This document shows positions 1-7,665 of a DNA stretch of 49,825 nt, piece after piece (positions within the stretch are counted from its first letter, which is position 1; each line of letters begins with the position of its first letter). Made by a program: the position numbers and the translations under genes. The stretch covers positions 1-49,825 of the forward strand of contig NZ_JBNCAN010000029.1 of NCBI RefSeq assembly GCF_049808615.1, in the 5' to 3' direction. The notes beneath the pieces were generated by a model that ran no database searches, was not told the DNA's origin, and saw only the letters and a program-made list of their open reading frames with translations. This DNA comes from Modicisalibacter sp049808615 (GTDB taxonomy: Bacteria > Pseudomonadota > Gammaproteobacteria > Pseudomonadales > Halomonadaceae).

Positions 1-87
1 GACTATATTGAGGGCTTTTATAACAGCCAACGGCTGCACAGTGGCCTGGGCTATCGGACTCCGTTAGAGTTCGAAGAGATTAGCTGA
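1..87 (+). CDS. IS3-family transposase, C-terminal end (partial)
   Basis: Only the last 28 codons are in the window, ending at a TGA at 85-87. The visible residues include NSQRLHSGLGYRTPLEFE, the standard C-terminal signature of IS3-family OrfB (DDE integrase-fold) transposases, where the His/Arg-rich stretch follows the catalytic Glu. The family moves its element by copy-out/paste-in. The catalytic core lies upstream of the window, so activity cannot be judged. Confidence 0.85.
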   Translation, partial: DYIEGFYNSQRLHSGLGYRTPLEFEEIS

Positions 88-119
88 TGGAGCGTGTCCA
101 TTTTATTGGGGGAACTCCA
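1..119 (+). mobile_element. Right end of an IS3-family insertion sequence
   Basis: After the transposase stop codon, 88-119 reads as a terminal inverted-repeat-like end (TGGAGCGTGTCCATTTTATT, then GGGGGAACTCCA). The end point is set by the neighbouring permease frame, which is normal up to about base 120 and then runs into IS sequence. The other end lies outside the window, so the target duplication cannot be seen. Confidence 0.75.
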
Positions 120-1041
120 TGGTGGCAAGATAGAAATTGGCCGTGTTGATACGGCTTTGGGTCACCCAAACCAACAGCAGGCCCCCCACCCCCATCAATT
201 CAAGCAACCCTAGCACGATGGAAGCTTCCGACAGACCATCGGTCGGGATCATGGAATCCAACAAGATGCCTACGACAGCGCTGAACAGAAAGGTCATGAC
301 ATAGAACGGTATGCCGAAGGTGATGCGGGCATGAAAGGTGGCATCCCTTTCACGGCCAAACCGGGCGTAGTCGAAGGTAAACATCATCAATACCCAAACC
401 CCCATATAGTAGGCAAAGGTATGTAACCAGCCCCAGGGTGACGCACCACCTTCAGGCACACGCGTCAACCAGCCCGAAGGGTAGCCAAACTCGGCAACCG
501 CCATCCCCACCGCGATCAGCATCCCGATCACATACACCGGCAGAAGCACGCCGTTAAACTTGTCCAGCCAATGCTGCACACTGCCAAAGATCAATGCGAC
601 GCCAAAGATCACCACTATGGCCGTAGCCATCGCCATGGACAGGTTGCCACTCCACTCCGATAGGACCAGAGCCATTACATAGCCTTCAAAAACGGCATAA
701 TAAAGTGCGGTCGCGAAGAATATCAGCGTGGCGACAATGGCGCCGACATGGCCAAACAGCACCTTGGAGAAAAGTGCAACGGTCAATCCCGTTTTCATGG
801 AGTAGCGACTGACAATACCGTTAATAATGCCATAGGCAACAACAGTTAAGGCAATGCCTACCAAGGCATTGACAGTGCCGTAGGCACGCGCCATGGCGGC
901 GGCAACCACCATATAGAATATCGCGCTACAGACGGCCCACCAGGCCATCATCAGGTTAACTCGTGGCATTCGCCCTTCTGCTGGCACAGGGCGTTCGGAA
1001 AAATCGAGGTCTGACACCTCATTTTGATTATTGTCTTTCAT
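103..1041 (-). pseudogene. NCS1-family nucleobase/cytosine permease, truncated by the IS element
   Basis: The frame encodes 312 aa, of which about 308 are native. It starts at an ATG at 1041 with GGAG about 8 nt upstream. Hydrophobic segments repeat along the length and the sequence resembles nucleobase:cation symporter-1 proteins (CodB/allantoin/hydantoin type), which have about 12 membrane spans in 400-490 aa. The C-terminal stretch TQSRINTANFYLATM is a conserved NCS1 position well before the natural end. Directly after it the frame reads EFPQ and stops, and those codons come from the IS3 end. About 100-150 residues with the last membrane spans are therefore missing and transport is probably lost. 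The exact substrate is not readable. Confidence 0.8.
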
Positions 1042-1465
1042 TTTGTGCTCCGTTGTTATTGTTCAACTTTCATATAGTCACATAGAAAAACTCACTAAAC
1101 ATTGCTTGATAAATGCGCTCTCATGAGGAACTACCATTAATTTTTATTTTTCATCCGACCAGAGAAAGCGCCGGCACATACAAACAATAGGCAGTATGTG
1201 CGATAAGTGTTTGGCATAGGGTGCACTGTCAATTTGCATTACGTGCACTGCTTGCCTCTTAAATGCGAACGGTTCAGGGCATGCGGTAGCCTCGTGCTCA
1301 TCCGCCAGTCGGATGCACTTACTCATGTTTTCTGTTATCGTGCATCGCGCGGCTCTTTCGTCCCTTCGCCGCGCGATCATCCTGCTTTACTTACCTTTTA
1401 CGCATTGGCCCGGGACGCACGCCTTTTGACTGGTGAGCGGCAGGTGCGTTTGACCCGGAGATTAT
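1042..1465. other. Intergenic region between the permease remnant and rhlE
   Basis: This 424-bp region lies between two divergent genes. The short frames across it (1144-1380 minus and 1207-1584 plus) have no recognisable motif and the plus one runs into rhlE in another frame. It must hold the helicase promoter and possibly a long leader, but no convincing -35/-10 pair or hairpin stands out. Confidence 0.5.
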
Positions 1466-2779
<1,314 letters not shown>

Positions 2780-2815
2780 TTGTCATCGCGGTAGCGATCG
2801 GCCGATATGAAATGG

Positions 2816-2844
2816 AAAGCGTGACCCTTGGGGTCGCGCTTTTT
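2816..2844 (+). terminator. Rho-independent terminator after rhlE
   Basis: The stem AAAGCGTGACCC pairs with GGGTCGCGCTTT (one G-T wobble) across a TTG loop and is followed by a short T run. It lies 37 nt after the rhlE stop codon. Confidence 0.85.
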
Positions 2845-3032
2845 CATACGGATGTTGTTTAGACTTCTCCTGGCAGTGGAGCCTATCAACCAGGCAAATC
2901 GGCTCGACGTCAGGCGAAGAAATTACGGTCTTTTTTCTTGTTGGGAAATGCAGAAAGCACTCGACCGATATTACTGACGCGGTCGTCCTGAATATGCTGT
3001 TCCCGATATGTAGTGGCACAGTGAATTTGGCC

Positions 3033-3102
3033 ACCTAACGCTCGGCTTTGCGGCGTGCCGGAGCGCAGCGCAGGCGCGTCCGACAACAGCCGCTTGTTAA
3101 CC
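3033..3102 (-). other. attC recombination site of integron cassette 4 (toxin-antitoxin)
   Basis: Read on the minus strand the site opens with GGTTAAC (R'' type) at 3102-3096 and closes with GTTAGGT at 3039-3033. The latter matches the R' consensus GTTRRRY exactly. Between them are complementary arms: the AACAAGCGGCTGTTGTCGG side can fold against GCACGCCGCAAAGCCGAGCG. This 70-bp imperfect hairpin is the form IntI recognises as folded single-stranded DNA. The antitoxin stop codon (3099-3097) lies inside the R'' box, the compact layout typical of cassettes. Confidence 0.8.
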
Positions 3103-3396
3103 CCGGAGTTCGAGGTCTTCCCGGATGACCTCGGGATGGCGGGAAGCAATCTCGATGAGCGCTTTTGCTGGCCCAGAGGGTTTACGTCGACCTTGCTCCC
3201 ATTCCTGCAAAGTACGCGCAGAAATATGCAATACCTCAGCAAACTCGATCTGGGTCAGACCAGTTTTACCCCGTGCTTCCGCCACCTCATTAGGTTCTAC
3301 ACGACTGGTTCGTGCGGCTTTACCCGCTTTCATTTCTTTGACGGACTGGAGTAGCTTGTTGCCAAGCTCCTCAGCACTCAGAATCTCGTTACTCAT
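3097..3396 (-). CDS. HTH-type antitoxin (HigA/XRE family), integron cassette
   Basis: This is 99 aa from the ATG at 3396. Its C-terminal half is a Cro/C1-type helix-turn-helix (LTQIEFAEVLHISARTLQEW followed by EQGRRKP), as in antitoxins paired with RelE/HigB-like toxins. The antitoxin binds and neutralises the toxin and usually represses the shared promoter. Its ATG overlaps the last 8 bases of the toxin gene, so the two are translationally coupled, toxin first, the HigBA/NadS-type order. A longer frame to 3411 exists, but the chosen start fits the coupling. The gene is the distal part of cassette 4 and its stop lies in the attC site. Confidence 0.85.
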   Translation of the reverse strand: MSNEILSAEELGNKLLQSVKEMKAGKAARTSRVEPNEVAEARGKTGLTQIEFAEVLHISARTLQEWEQGRRKPSGPAKALIEIASRHPEVIREDLELRG

Positions 3397-3703
3397 TTTC
3401 CAATACCTCACGAATCGACTTCAGGATATGCGCGGGTATGTTGCCCCTGACGGCCTTTTTGTAGATCACCAACAACCAGATCTCACCATTTGCCAGCTTG
3501 GTGAAGTAAATAACTCGCACCCCACCACGCTTCCCTGAACCCGCTACCGACCAACGAACCTTTCTACACCCTCCGCTACCTGAGATGGGGTCGCCAATTT
3601 CTGGACTGGCTGCCAGCCAAGCAAAGAAAGCGCTTCGCTCTTCCTCAGTCCAGATTTTTCTGGCGTCCGCTTCAAATGTAGGGGTTTCGATAATGGTAAG
3701 CAT
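3389..3703 (-). CDS. RelE/HigB-family toxin, integron cassette
   Basis: This 104-aa basic protein starts at the ATG at 3703. It has the RelE/ParE-fold pattern: an N-terminal strand (IIETPTFEADARKIW), a helical hairpin with EEERSAFFAWLA, a GCRKVRWSV strand, and the core GVRVIYFTKLANGEIWLLVI ending in a basic KKAVRGNIP segment. The family usually cleaves ribosome-bound mRNA or inhibits translation. It resembles the higB-2/NadS-linked toxins common in chromosomal integrons, where such pairs stabilise the array. The promoter at 3711-3738 would place transcription start almost on the start codon, which suggests a leaderless message. Confidence 0.82.
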   Translation of the reverse strand: MLTIIETPTFEADARKIWTEEERSAFFAWLAASPEIGDPISGSGGCRKVRWSVAGSGKRGGVRVIYFTKLANGEIWLLVIYKKAVRGNIPAHILKSIREVLENE

Positions 3704-3710
3704 GACAACC

Positions 3711-3738
3711 AATATACGTCATTGACGGAGTTTTGCAA
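3711..3738 (-). promoter_or_regulatory. Internal sigma-70-like promoter of the toxin-antitoxin cassette
   Basis: On the minus strand TTGCAA (3738-3733) and TATATT (3716-3711) are separated by 16 bp. Transcription would begin near 3704, directly at the toxin ATG. Most cassettes lack their own promoter, but toxin-antitoxin cassettes typically carry one. Confidence 0.6.
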
Positions 3739-3753
3739 GATTGGTGTCGAAAA

Positions 3754-3811
3754 GGGTTACGCTCGAAATCAGCGGCGCGGGTACCGCGTCCGCTGGATTG
3801 ACTTGTTCGGC
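3754..3811 (-). other. attC recombination site of integron cassette 3 (GFA)
   Basis: Minus strand: GCCGAAC at 3811-3805 as the R'' box and GTAACCC at 3760-3754 as a degenerate R' box. The arms AATCCAGCGG and CCGCTGATT are complementary around a GC-rich centre. At 58 bp it has the length of short attC sites such as that of aadA cassettes. The R' core departs from GTTRRRY, so this site may be weaker. Confidence 0.65.
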
Positions 3812-3820
3812 TGCATCTGC

Positions 3821-4213
3821 CTATTCCTCCTGGCGATTGGTTGCGTCGCGATCTCGTTCGTATCGTCTCGTGAGCGCGAATGAGGGCAACCAAGACTCGC
3901 GACGGACCGTCCAAAGTTCGTAGGTTGGCTGCATTTGGTTGGGCGCATCCAGAGAACCTAGATTCACTTCAATTTCGTCGCCAGAGCGTCCGAATACCGA
4001 CGAGCCACAGTGGGGACAGAAGTACCTACCAGCATAGTCACGTGTTTCGCCCCCGATCGTCACGGCGTTTAATGGGAATATCGCCGAAGCGTGAAAAAGG
4101 GCACCATGGTGCTTGCGACAGTCTAGACAGTGACACAGGCCGACTCGGTATGGGTGCCCCAACGCCACGATACGAACGTTGCCGCAAAGGCACCCGCCTG
4201 TATATCGATCCAT
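3821..4213 (-). CDS. GFA-family (CENP-V/GFA domain) zinc protein, integron cassette
   Basis: This is 130 aa from the ATG at 4213, with GGAG 8 nt upstream. An upstream in-frame start at 4264 would begin inside the attC site and is less likely. The zinc-ligand pattern of the glutathione-dependent formaldehyde-activating fold is complete: GGCLCGNV near the N-terminus, CHCLDCRKHHG in the middle, and FCPHCGSSVFGR later. Few family members have proven activity. The type enzyme binds S-hydroxymethylglutathione, and many cassette-borne members are of unknown substrate. It is the only gene of cassette 3. Confidence 0.85.
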   Translation of the reverse strand: MDRYTGGCLCGNVRIVALGHPYRVGLCHCLDCRKHHGALFHASAIFPLNAVTIGGETRDYAGRYFCPHCGSSVFGRSGDEIEVNLGSLDAPNQMQPTYELWTVRRESWLPSFALTRRYERDRDATNRQEE

Positions 4214-4239
4214 ACTAACTCTCCTGCAAGACATGTGCG

Positions 4240-4329
4240 GCCGAACGCTGAAGGTAACCGGCACCGGAGCGCAGCGAAGGGAACCAAAAGCAGTAAGCTT
4301 TTGGTGTCCGGTTGACCGCCTTGTTAAAT
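4240..4329 (-). other. attC recombination site of integron cassette 2 (78-aa orphan)
   Basis: Minus strand: ATTTAAC (4329-4323) matches the R'' consensus RYYYAAC. The arms GGTCAACCGG and CCGGTTACC are complementary, and the site closes with GTTCGGC at 4246-4240. A perfect inner hairpin (CCAAAAGC / GCTTTTGG) lies in the variable terminal structure. Total length is about 90 bp. Confidence 0.75.
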
Positions 4330-4339
4330 GATGCGGCCA

Positions 4340-4576
4340 CTACGCTGGCACCTTGTTTATTAATATTGATTTTTTACCCTTATAATACTCTGTGTCGAAT
4401 ACCGTTTTATTGTTTTCATAAGCAGCAGCTTGGATCCAATCTCTTGCTTCACCGAGGGATACCTCTTTGTAGTCTGGGAGCAGAAGATAACCACCGGGAT
4501 TTCTCTCTATAAGGTCGTCAAGAACATCCCAGCCTTGCAGCCATGTTTCTTCTTGCTCTATGTTGCTGAGCACCAT
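4340..4576 (-). CDS. Hypothetical 78-aa protein, integron cassette
   Basis: The ATG at 4576 lies about 20 nt after the attC boundary, with AAGGACTGGGA upstream as ribosome-binding site. The protein is small, acidic and Trp/Tyr-rich (ETWLQGWDVLDDLIERNPGG, then SLGEARDWIQAA), with no membrane segment or signal peptide. I recognise no family. Composition is more AT-rich than the flanking core genes, as expected for a captured cassette. Confidence 0.7.
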   Translation of the reverse strand: MVLSNIEQEETWLQGWDVLDDLIERNPGGYLLLPDYKEVSLGEARDWIQAAAYENNKTVFDTEYYKGKKSILINKVPA

Positions 4577-4593
4577 TCCCAGTCCTTGATGAC

Positions 4594-4680
4594 ATTTAAC
4601 GCAAAGCTAAGCGGCGGCCCGTCAGGGACGTCCGGTGGACGGCCGTCAGGCCGGGAACGAACTTGAGCGATTGGTTATGC
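4594..4680 (-). other. attC recombination site of integron cassette 1 (two-gene)
   Basis: Minus strand: GCATAAC (4680-4674) is the R'' box and GTTAAAT (4600-4594) matches the R' consensus GTTRRRY. Between them GACGGCCGTCCACCGGACGT and CCCTGACGGGCCGCCGC form a GC-rich imperfect palindrome. The length is 87 bp, and the stop codon of the preceding gene sits just before the R'' box. Confidence 0.8.
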
Positions 4681-4682
4681 AT

Positions 4683-4901
4683 TTACGACAACTTCTTCCA
4701 GCTCACGGTAGTGCCAAAAGGCGGATAGATTGACATCGATTCCGATACTTCATACTTGCCGACCACGTTACCGTCAGCATCTACCTCATCATAGAAGTAG
4801 TAATCGGTATCCCTCCCCTTGCGCTGCTCCCATTTGGTATCTGTTTGAACAAGGTCGTGTGCGTCTGGGATACCTATTTTCTTTTTGTGTTCGTCGCTCA
4901 T
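4683..4901 (-). CDS. Hypothetical 72-aa protein, integron cassette 1, second gene
   Basis: The ATG at 4901 is preceded by AGAGGA and lies 12 nt after the zinc-ribbon gene, with no attC between them, so the two share one cassette. It is hydrophilic and ends in an aromatic segment (YPPFGTTVSWKK). No family is recognised. The Asp/Gly motif DEVDADGNVVG resembles a beta-turn, but I do not infer metal binding from it. Confidence 0.7.
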   Translation of the reverse strand: MSDEHKKKIGIPDAHDLVQTDTKWEQRKGRDTDYYFYDEVDADGNVVGKYEVSESMSIYPPFGTTVSWKKLS

Positions 4902-4913
4902 GAACAGATCCTC

Positions 4914-5093
4914 TTACTTTTTGACGTCTTCGATTCGGCGGGTTGAGAACGTAGCGGAGGTCATTTCAGTTCTTACAGTCGTACCGCAATATGGACAGAT
5001 AACTGGCTCTCTCTCCTTGCCACCAGGAACACCGCCCCCAATCTTAGAGACGTAGAAATCCTTCTTGCAGCTTTCGTTTGTACACTTTTCCAT
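4914..5093 (-). CDS. Small zinc-ribbon protein (59 aa), integron cassette 1, first gene
   Basis: The start chosen is the ATG at 5093 with GGGAGG 7 nt upstream. The open frame extends to 5255, but that part would run through the integron platform and has no coding character. Two Cys pairs are seen: C-x4-C in MEKCTNESCKK and CPYC in EPVICPYCGTT, a rubredoxin-like zinc ribbon with a Gly-rich connector. The function is unknown. As the first cassette gene next to attI it would be the one best expressed from any Pc promoter. Confidence 0.72.
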   Translation of the reverse strand: MEKCTNESCKKDFYVSKIGGGVPGGKEREPVICPYCGTTVRTEMTSATFSTRRIEDVKK

Positions 5094-5179
5094 GCTTGCC
5101 TCCCATAGGTGCATAACAGCAATTAGGCAGACAGCTTCGATATTGCGGAAATCTGACCGCTTCATGATTACGGTTTCTG

Positions 5180-5255
5180 ATTCCCAAGAACGCCTACCTA
5201 AGATATTATAAAACAATAGCTTAGCCGACCACTCTGCTGGCTGCCGCGTAATCAT
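5180..5255. other. Presumed attI region of the integron platform
   Basis: The array must join the platform between the first cassette gene (5093) and the intI promoter (about 5256). The best core-like junction on the minus strand is GGCGTTCTTGG around 5195-5187 (GTT start at 5193), but it fits GTTRRRY poorly and the point is not certain. The boundary is inferred from layout, not from a known attI sequence. Confidence 0.45.
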
Positions 5256-5284
5256 TTGACTTCTGTGATTTGCTTACATAATAA
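5256..5284 (+). promoter_or_regulatory. Candidate intI promoter
   Basis: TTGACT (5256-5261) matches the -35 hexamer at 5 of 6 positions. AT-rich -10 candidates follow: CATAAT at 5277-5282 with a 15-bp spacer, or TAATAA at 5279-5284 with 17 bp. It overlaps the presumed LexA site immediately downstream. Confidence 0.5.
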
Positions 5285-5304
5285 TACTGTATAAAAATAT
5301 AGTT
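5285..5304 (+). promoter_or_regulatory. LexA (SOS) box at the intI promoter
   Basis: TACTGTATAAAAATATAGTT matches the gammaproteobacterial LexA consensus TACTGTATATATATACAGTA at 16 of 20 positions. The left half-site CTGT is intact and the right half-site reads ATAG instead of ACAG. It lies between the candidate promoter and the intI start, the place where LexA represses other integron integrases. Confidence 0.7.
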
Positions 5305-5320
5305 TTATGGGGTCTAGTCC

Positions 5321-6280
5321 ATGCATGGGAAGCCGCTTCGGTTACGCGATCAGGTTCGTGCTGTCATTCGCGTCAATCATTACAGCATCCGCACGGAAAA
5401 AACCTACTGGTACTGGATTCGCTATTTTATCCGCTTCCAGCAAATGAAACACCCACGCTATATGGGACCACGAGAGGTTAACGAGTTTCTGACGTGGCTA
5501 GCTGTTCACCGGAATGTCGCGGCGGCTACTCAGGCCCAGGCGCTGAATGCGCTAGTGTTTTTGTACAACAAGGTACTCGACATACCTCTCGGGGAAATCG
5601 GCGAAGTTGTCCGCTCAAAAAAGCCACGGAGACTACCGGTGGTGCTCACTCACGACGAGGCTATGCGCATCATCAGTGAGCTACGCCACCCCGATCACTT
5701 GATCGCTTCACTCATGTACGGTTCGGGGCTTCGGGTGACAGAGGCGTGCAGGCTTCGCATTAAAGACTTGGATTTTAGCCAGCAAATAGTGACCGTTCGC
5801 GATGGCAAAGGCGCCAAAGACCGCACAACGCTGATGCCGGGAACACTCATTAGTGCATTACAGGATCATACCGATAGCATCTACAACGCTTGGAAACAAG
5901 AAGATCCCGAGTATCAACACCCTGTCAGTCTGCCCCATGCGCTATCGCGAAAATACCCCAACGCTGGCCACTCCCTGGAATGGCAATGGCTCTTCTCCTC
6001 ACCTTCGTTGAGTACCGATAATCTCGGTAATGTCGCCCGCCATCACCGCCATATTACGTCGGTGCAGCGAGCTGTGCGTAATGCTGTAAAAGCAACGAGT
6101 ATCGGCAAGCCCGCAGGCTGTCACACCTTCCGGCACTCTTTCGCCACGGAACTGCTAAAACACGGTAACGATATCCGCACGGTCCAGGATCTGCTCGGCC
6201 ACGCAGACCTGCGAACCACCCAAATCTATACCCACGTCCTAGGGCAAGGCTTCGCTGGGGTTCGCAGTCCGCTGGGCTGA
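5321..6280 (+). CDS. intI: Integron integrase (site-specific tyrosine recombinase)
   Basis: This 319-aa protein has the usual integron integrase length. An N-terminal SAM-like DNA-binding domain (about 5-90) precedes a tyrosine recombinase catalytic domain with Arg138 (SGLRVTEACRLR), HxxR His268/Arg271 (CHTFRHSFATE), His294 (LLGHADLRTT) and nucleophile Tyr303. The segment around 206-225 (HALSRKYPNAGHSLEWQWLF) is the extra helix patch found only in IntI proteins and needed to bind folded attC DNA, separating it from XerC/D. It recombines attI with attC to capture and shuffle cassettes. It is divergent from the array, the standard layout, and has a LexA-like box upstream. All catalytic residues are intact, so it is probably active. 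Confidence 0.95.
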   Translation: MHGKPLRLRDQVRAVIRVNHYSIRTEKTYWYWIRYFIRFQQMKHPRYMGPREVNEFLTWLAVHRNVAAATQAQALNALVFLYNKVLDIPLGEIGEVVRSKKPRRLPVVLTHDEAMRIISELRHPDHLIASLMYGSGLRVTEACRLRIKDLDFSQQIVTVRDGKGAKDRTTLMPGTLISALQDHTDSIYNAWKQEDPEYQHPVSLPHALSRKYPNAGHSLEWQWLFSSPSLSTDNLGNVARHHRHITSVQRAVRNAVKATSIGKPAGCHTFRHSFATELLKHGNDIRTVQDLLGHADLRTTQIYTHVLGQGFAGVRSPLG

Positions 6281-6289
6281 GAGTCGGTC

Positions 6290-6487
6290 AGTTAGCAACG
6301 ATCTCTCGGGTTCCACGTAATTAATTACGCGCTTCCAAAATAGTTCAGGGCGTTCTTGCTGCCACTGCTTCATAGCCTCGATCGGTGTCCGATGATGCAA
6401 GGCCTTCTGGTGGATATGGTGATTGTACAGCCAGTTGTAACGTTTGAGTGTCATCTCCAAGTCGTCTCGCGAGTCGATCCGGTTACC
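6290..6487 (-). pseudogene. Transposase C-terminal remnant (IS481-like)
   Basis: The minus frame reads SRDDLEMTLKRYNWLYNHHI, then HRTPIEAMKQWQ and ERPELFWKRV. This is the tail of an IS481/IS3-type integrase-core transposase, with the YN-H pattern and the TPIEAMK motif. No DDE core precedes it: upstream of 6490 the frame loses meaning. It is a fossil left next to the integron, not a functional gene. Confidence 0.7.
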
Positions 6488-6821
6488 GGACTGAACCATA
6501 GCATCACTGCCACCTCGGCCAACGTTACAGTTGTCACCATGACCGCCATCTTGTTCGGGACGAAGATAAGCGAGTATACGGCGATGCGGGGATACCCGGC
6601 ATCTGGAAGCACCTTGACGAAGACAAGGATACCCCGGTCTCCCGGTGCTTTGTAGTTGCCAAATGCGGTACCTCCAAGAAAATGCAAGACAGCCCCAGGA
6701 AAACGCTGCTGCTGGCATTGAGAATGGCCAAGAACAGCATGCGCATCACAATCGAGCATTCGTTTCATGTCATCAAGAACCTCACTGCAGCGCGACAATG
6801 ATACGGGCCCATGACGCCATT
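6488..6821. other. Non-coding or decayed stretch between the transposase remnant and the iron block
   Basis: Several overlapping short frames exist on both strands (6451-6870 and 6534-6749 minus, 6356-6655 plus). None has a recognisable motif, a good ribosome-binding site or continuous protein-like character. Probably debris from mobile elements. The right edge grades into the promoter of the TonB operon. Confidence 0.5.
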
Positions 6822-6840
6822 GATAATTGTTTGCATTGGT
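6822..6840 (+). promoter_or_regulatory. Candidate Fur box upstream of the DUF3450-ttpC-exbBD-tonB operon
   Basis: GATAATTGTTTGCATTGGT matches 10-11 of 19 positions of the Fur consensus, including the intact hexamer GATAAT and the right-half CATT. It lies 49 nt before the first gene of the operon, so iron-dependent repression is likely. Confidence 0.55.
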
Positions 6841-6888
6841 GGCATGGTGTGACCCGCTTCCTACCCACAACGCGACGGGAGATTCAGC

Positions 6889-7665
6889 GTGAAAACGACT
6901 CGCTTGCGAGGTCCGCTCGGTTTCGCGATCTGGTTGCTGTTGGCTGGCGTCACCCAGGCCCAGGAAGAATCACGCGATGCTTCCAATCAGACCCAACTTA
7001 GCCCGGCAGCGCAGCAGGCCAAGATCGATGCCGCAGACGACGAAACGCGCAAGCTGCTGACCGAGTTACGCCGCCTGGAAGGTAACACGCGCCGACTATC
7101 AGCCTACAACGACGAGCTCGAACAGATGGTGACCCATCAGGCTGACATCCTGGAGCAACGTTCTAAGGCTCTGGCATCAGCCAAGGTGATCGACGAATCG
7201 CTTCCCCCGCTGCTGCGCACGCTGGTGCAGCGTCTGGATAGCTGGGTCAACCACGACATGCCGTTCCTGCGCCAGGAACGCCAGGCACGGGTCGCCAACC
7301 TCGAGCAGATGCTGGTCAATCCCGAACTCGATGATGCCGAACGCCTGGACAGGGTGCTCTCCGCCTGGCGCACCGAACTGAGCTATGGCCGCGAGCTGGA
7401 TGTTTGGCGAGGCATGCTCGATGAACAGCGCGAAGTCGACTTCCTGCGCCTGGGTCGGGTCGGGTTGTATTACCTGACCCCGGATGGTCGTACGGGAGGC
7501 GTATGGCGCTCCGGGAAAGGTGAATGGCAACCCTTGGGCGAGGATGCCCGCCGGGAAGTGCATAACGGCCTGCGCATCGCCCGGGACCAGCGCGCCCCGG
7601 AACTACTCGACCTGCCTGTTTCTCGCTCCGTGCGCAACGCCAGCGATCAAGAGGCAGACACATGA
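6889..7665 (+). CDS. DUF3450 periplasmic protein of a TonB2-type energy system
   Basis: This is 258 aa with a GTG start at 6889, preceded by GGGAG 8 nt upstream. The N-terminal signal peptide (about 1-25, cleavage after VTQAQ) is followed by a long coiled coil (about 45-110) and a C-terminal part containing GRVGLYYLTPDGRTGGVW. This is the DUF3450 family pattern. In Vibrio and relatives the gene heads ttpC-exbB2-exbD2-tonB2 clusters, as here. Its role is unproven. A periplasmic spacer or accessory of the TonB complex is the usual inference. Its stop overlaps the next gene by 4 nt. Confidence 0.85.
   Translation: MKTTRLRGPLGFAIWLLLAGVTQAQEESRDASNQTQLSPAAQQAKIDAADDETRKLLTELRRLEGNTRRLSAYNDELEQMVTHQADILEQRSKALASAKVIDESLPPLLRTLVQRLDSWVNHDMPFLRQERQARVANLEQMLVNPELDDAERLDRVLSAWRTELSYGRELDVWRGMLDEQREVDFLRLGRVGLYYLTPDGRTGGVWRSGKGEWQPLGEDARREVHNGLRIARDQRAPELLDLPVSRSVRNASDQEADT

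Noticed and set aside
2845..3032. Possible fifth integron cassette left of the last attC
   Set aside because: The short minus frames there have no start signal, no further attC is seen, and the rhlE terminator is directly adjacent.
4260..4320. Hairpin CCAAAAGC/GCTTTTGG as a terminator
   Set aside because: No T run follows on either strand and it is explained as the inner part of an attC site.
3033..5320. CRISPR-like repeats
   Set aside because: The repeated palindromes differ in length and sequence, flank genes, and carry attC core boxes.
6451..6870. A 139-aa minus-strand frame next to the transposase remnant
   Set aside because: No recognisable motif. Hydrophobic pieces occur in several frames at once, and it overlaps the Fur-like promoter region.
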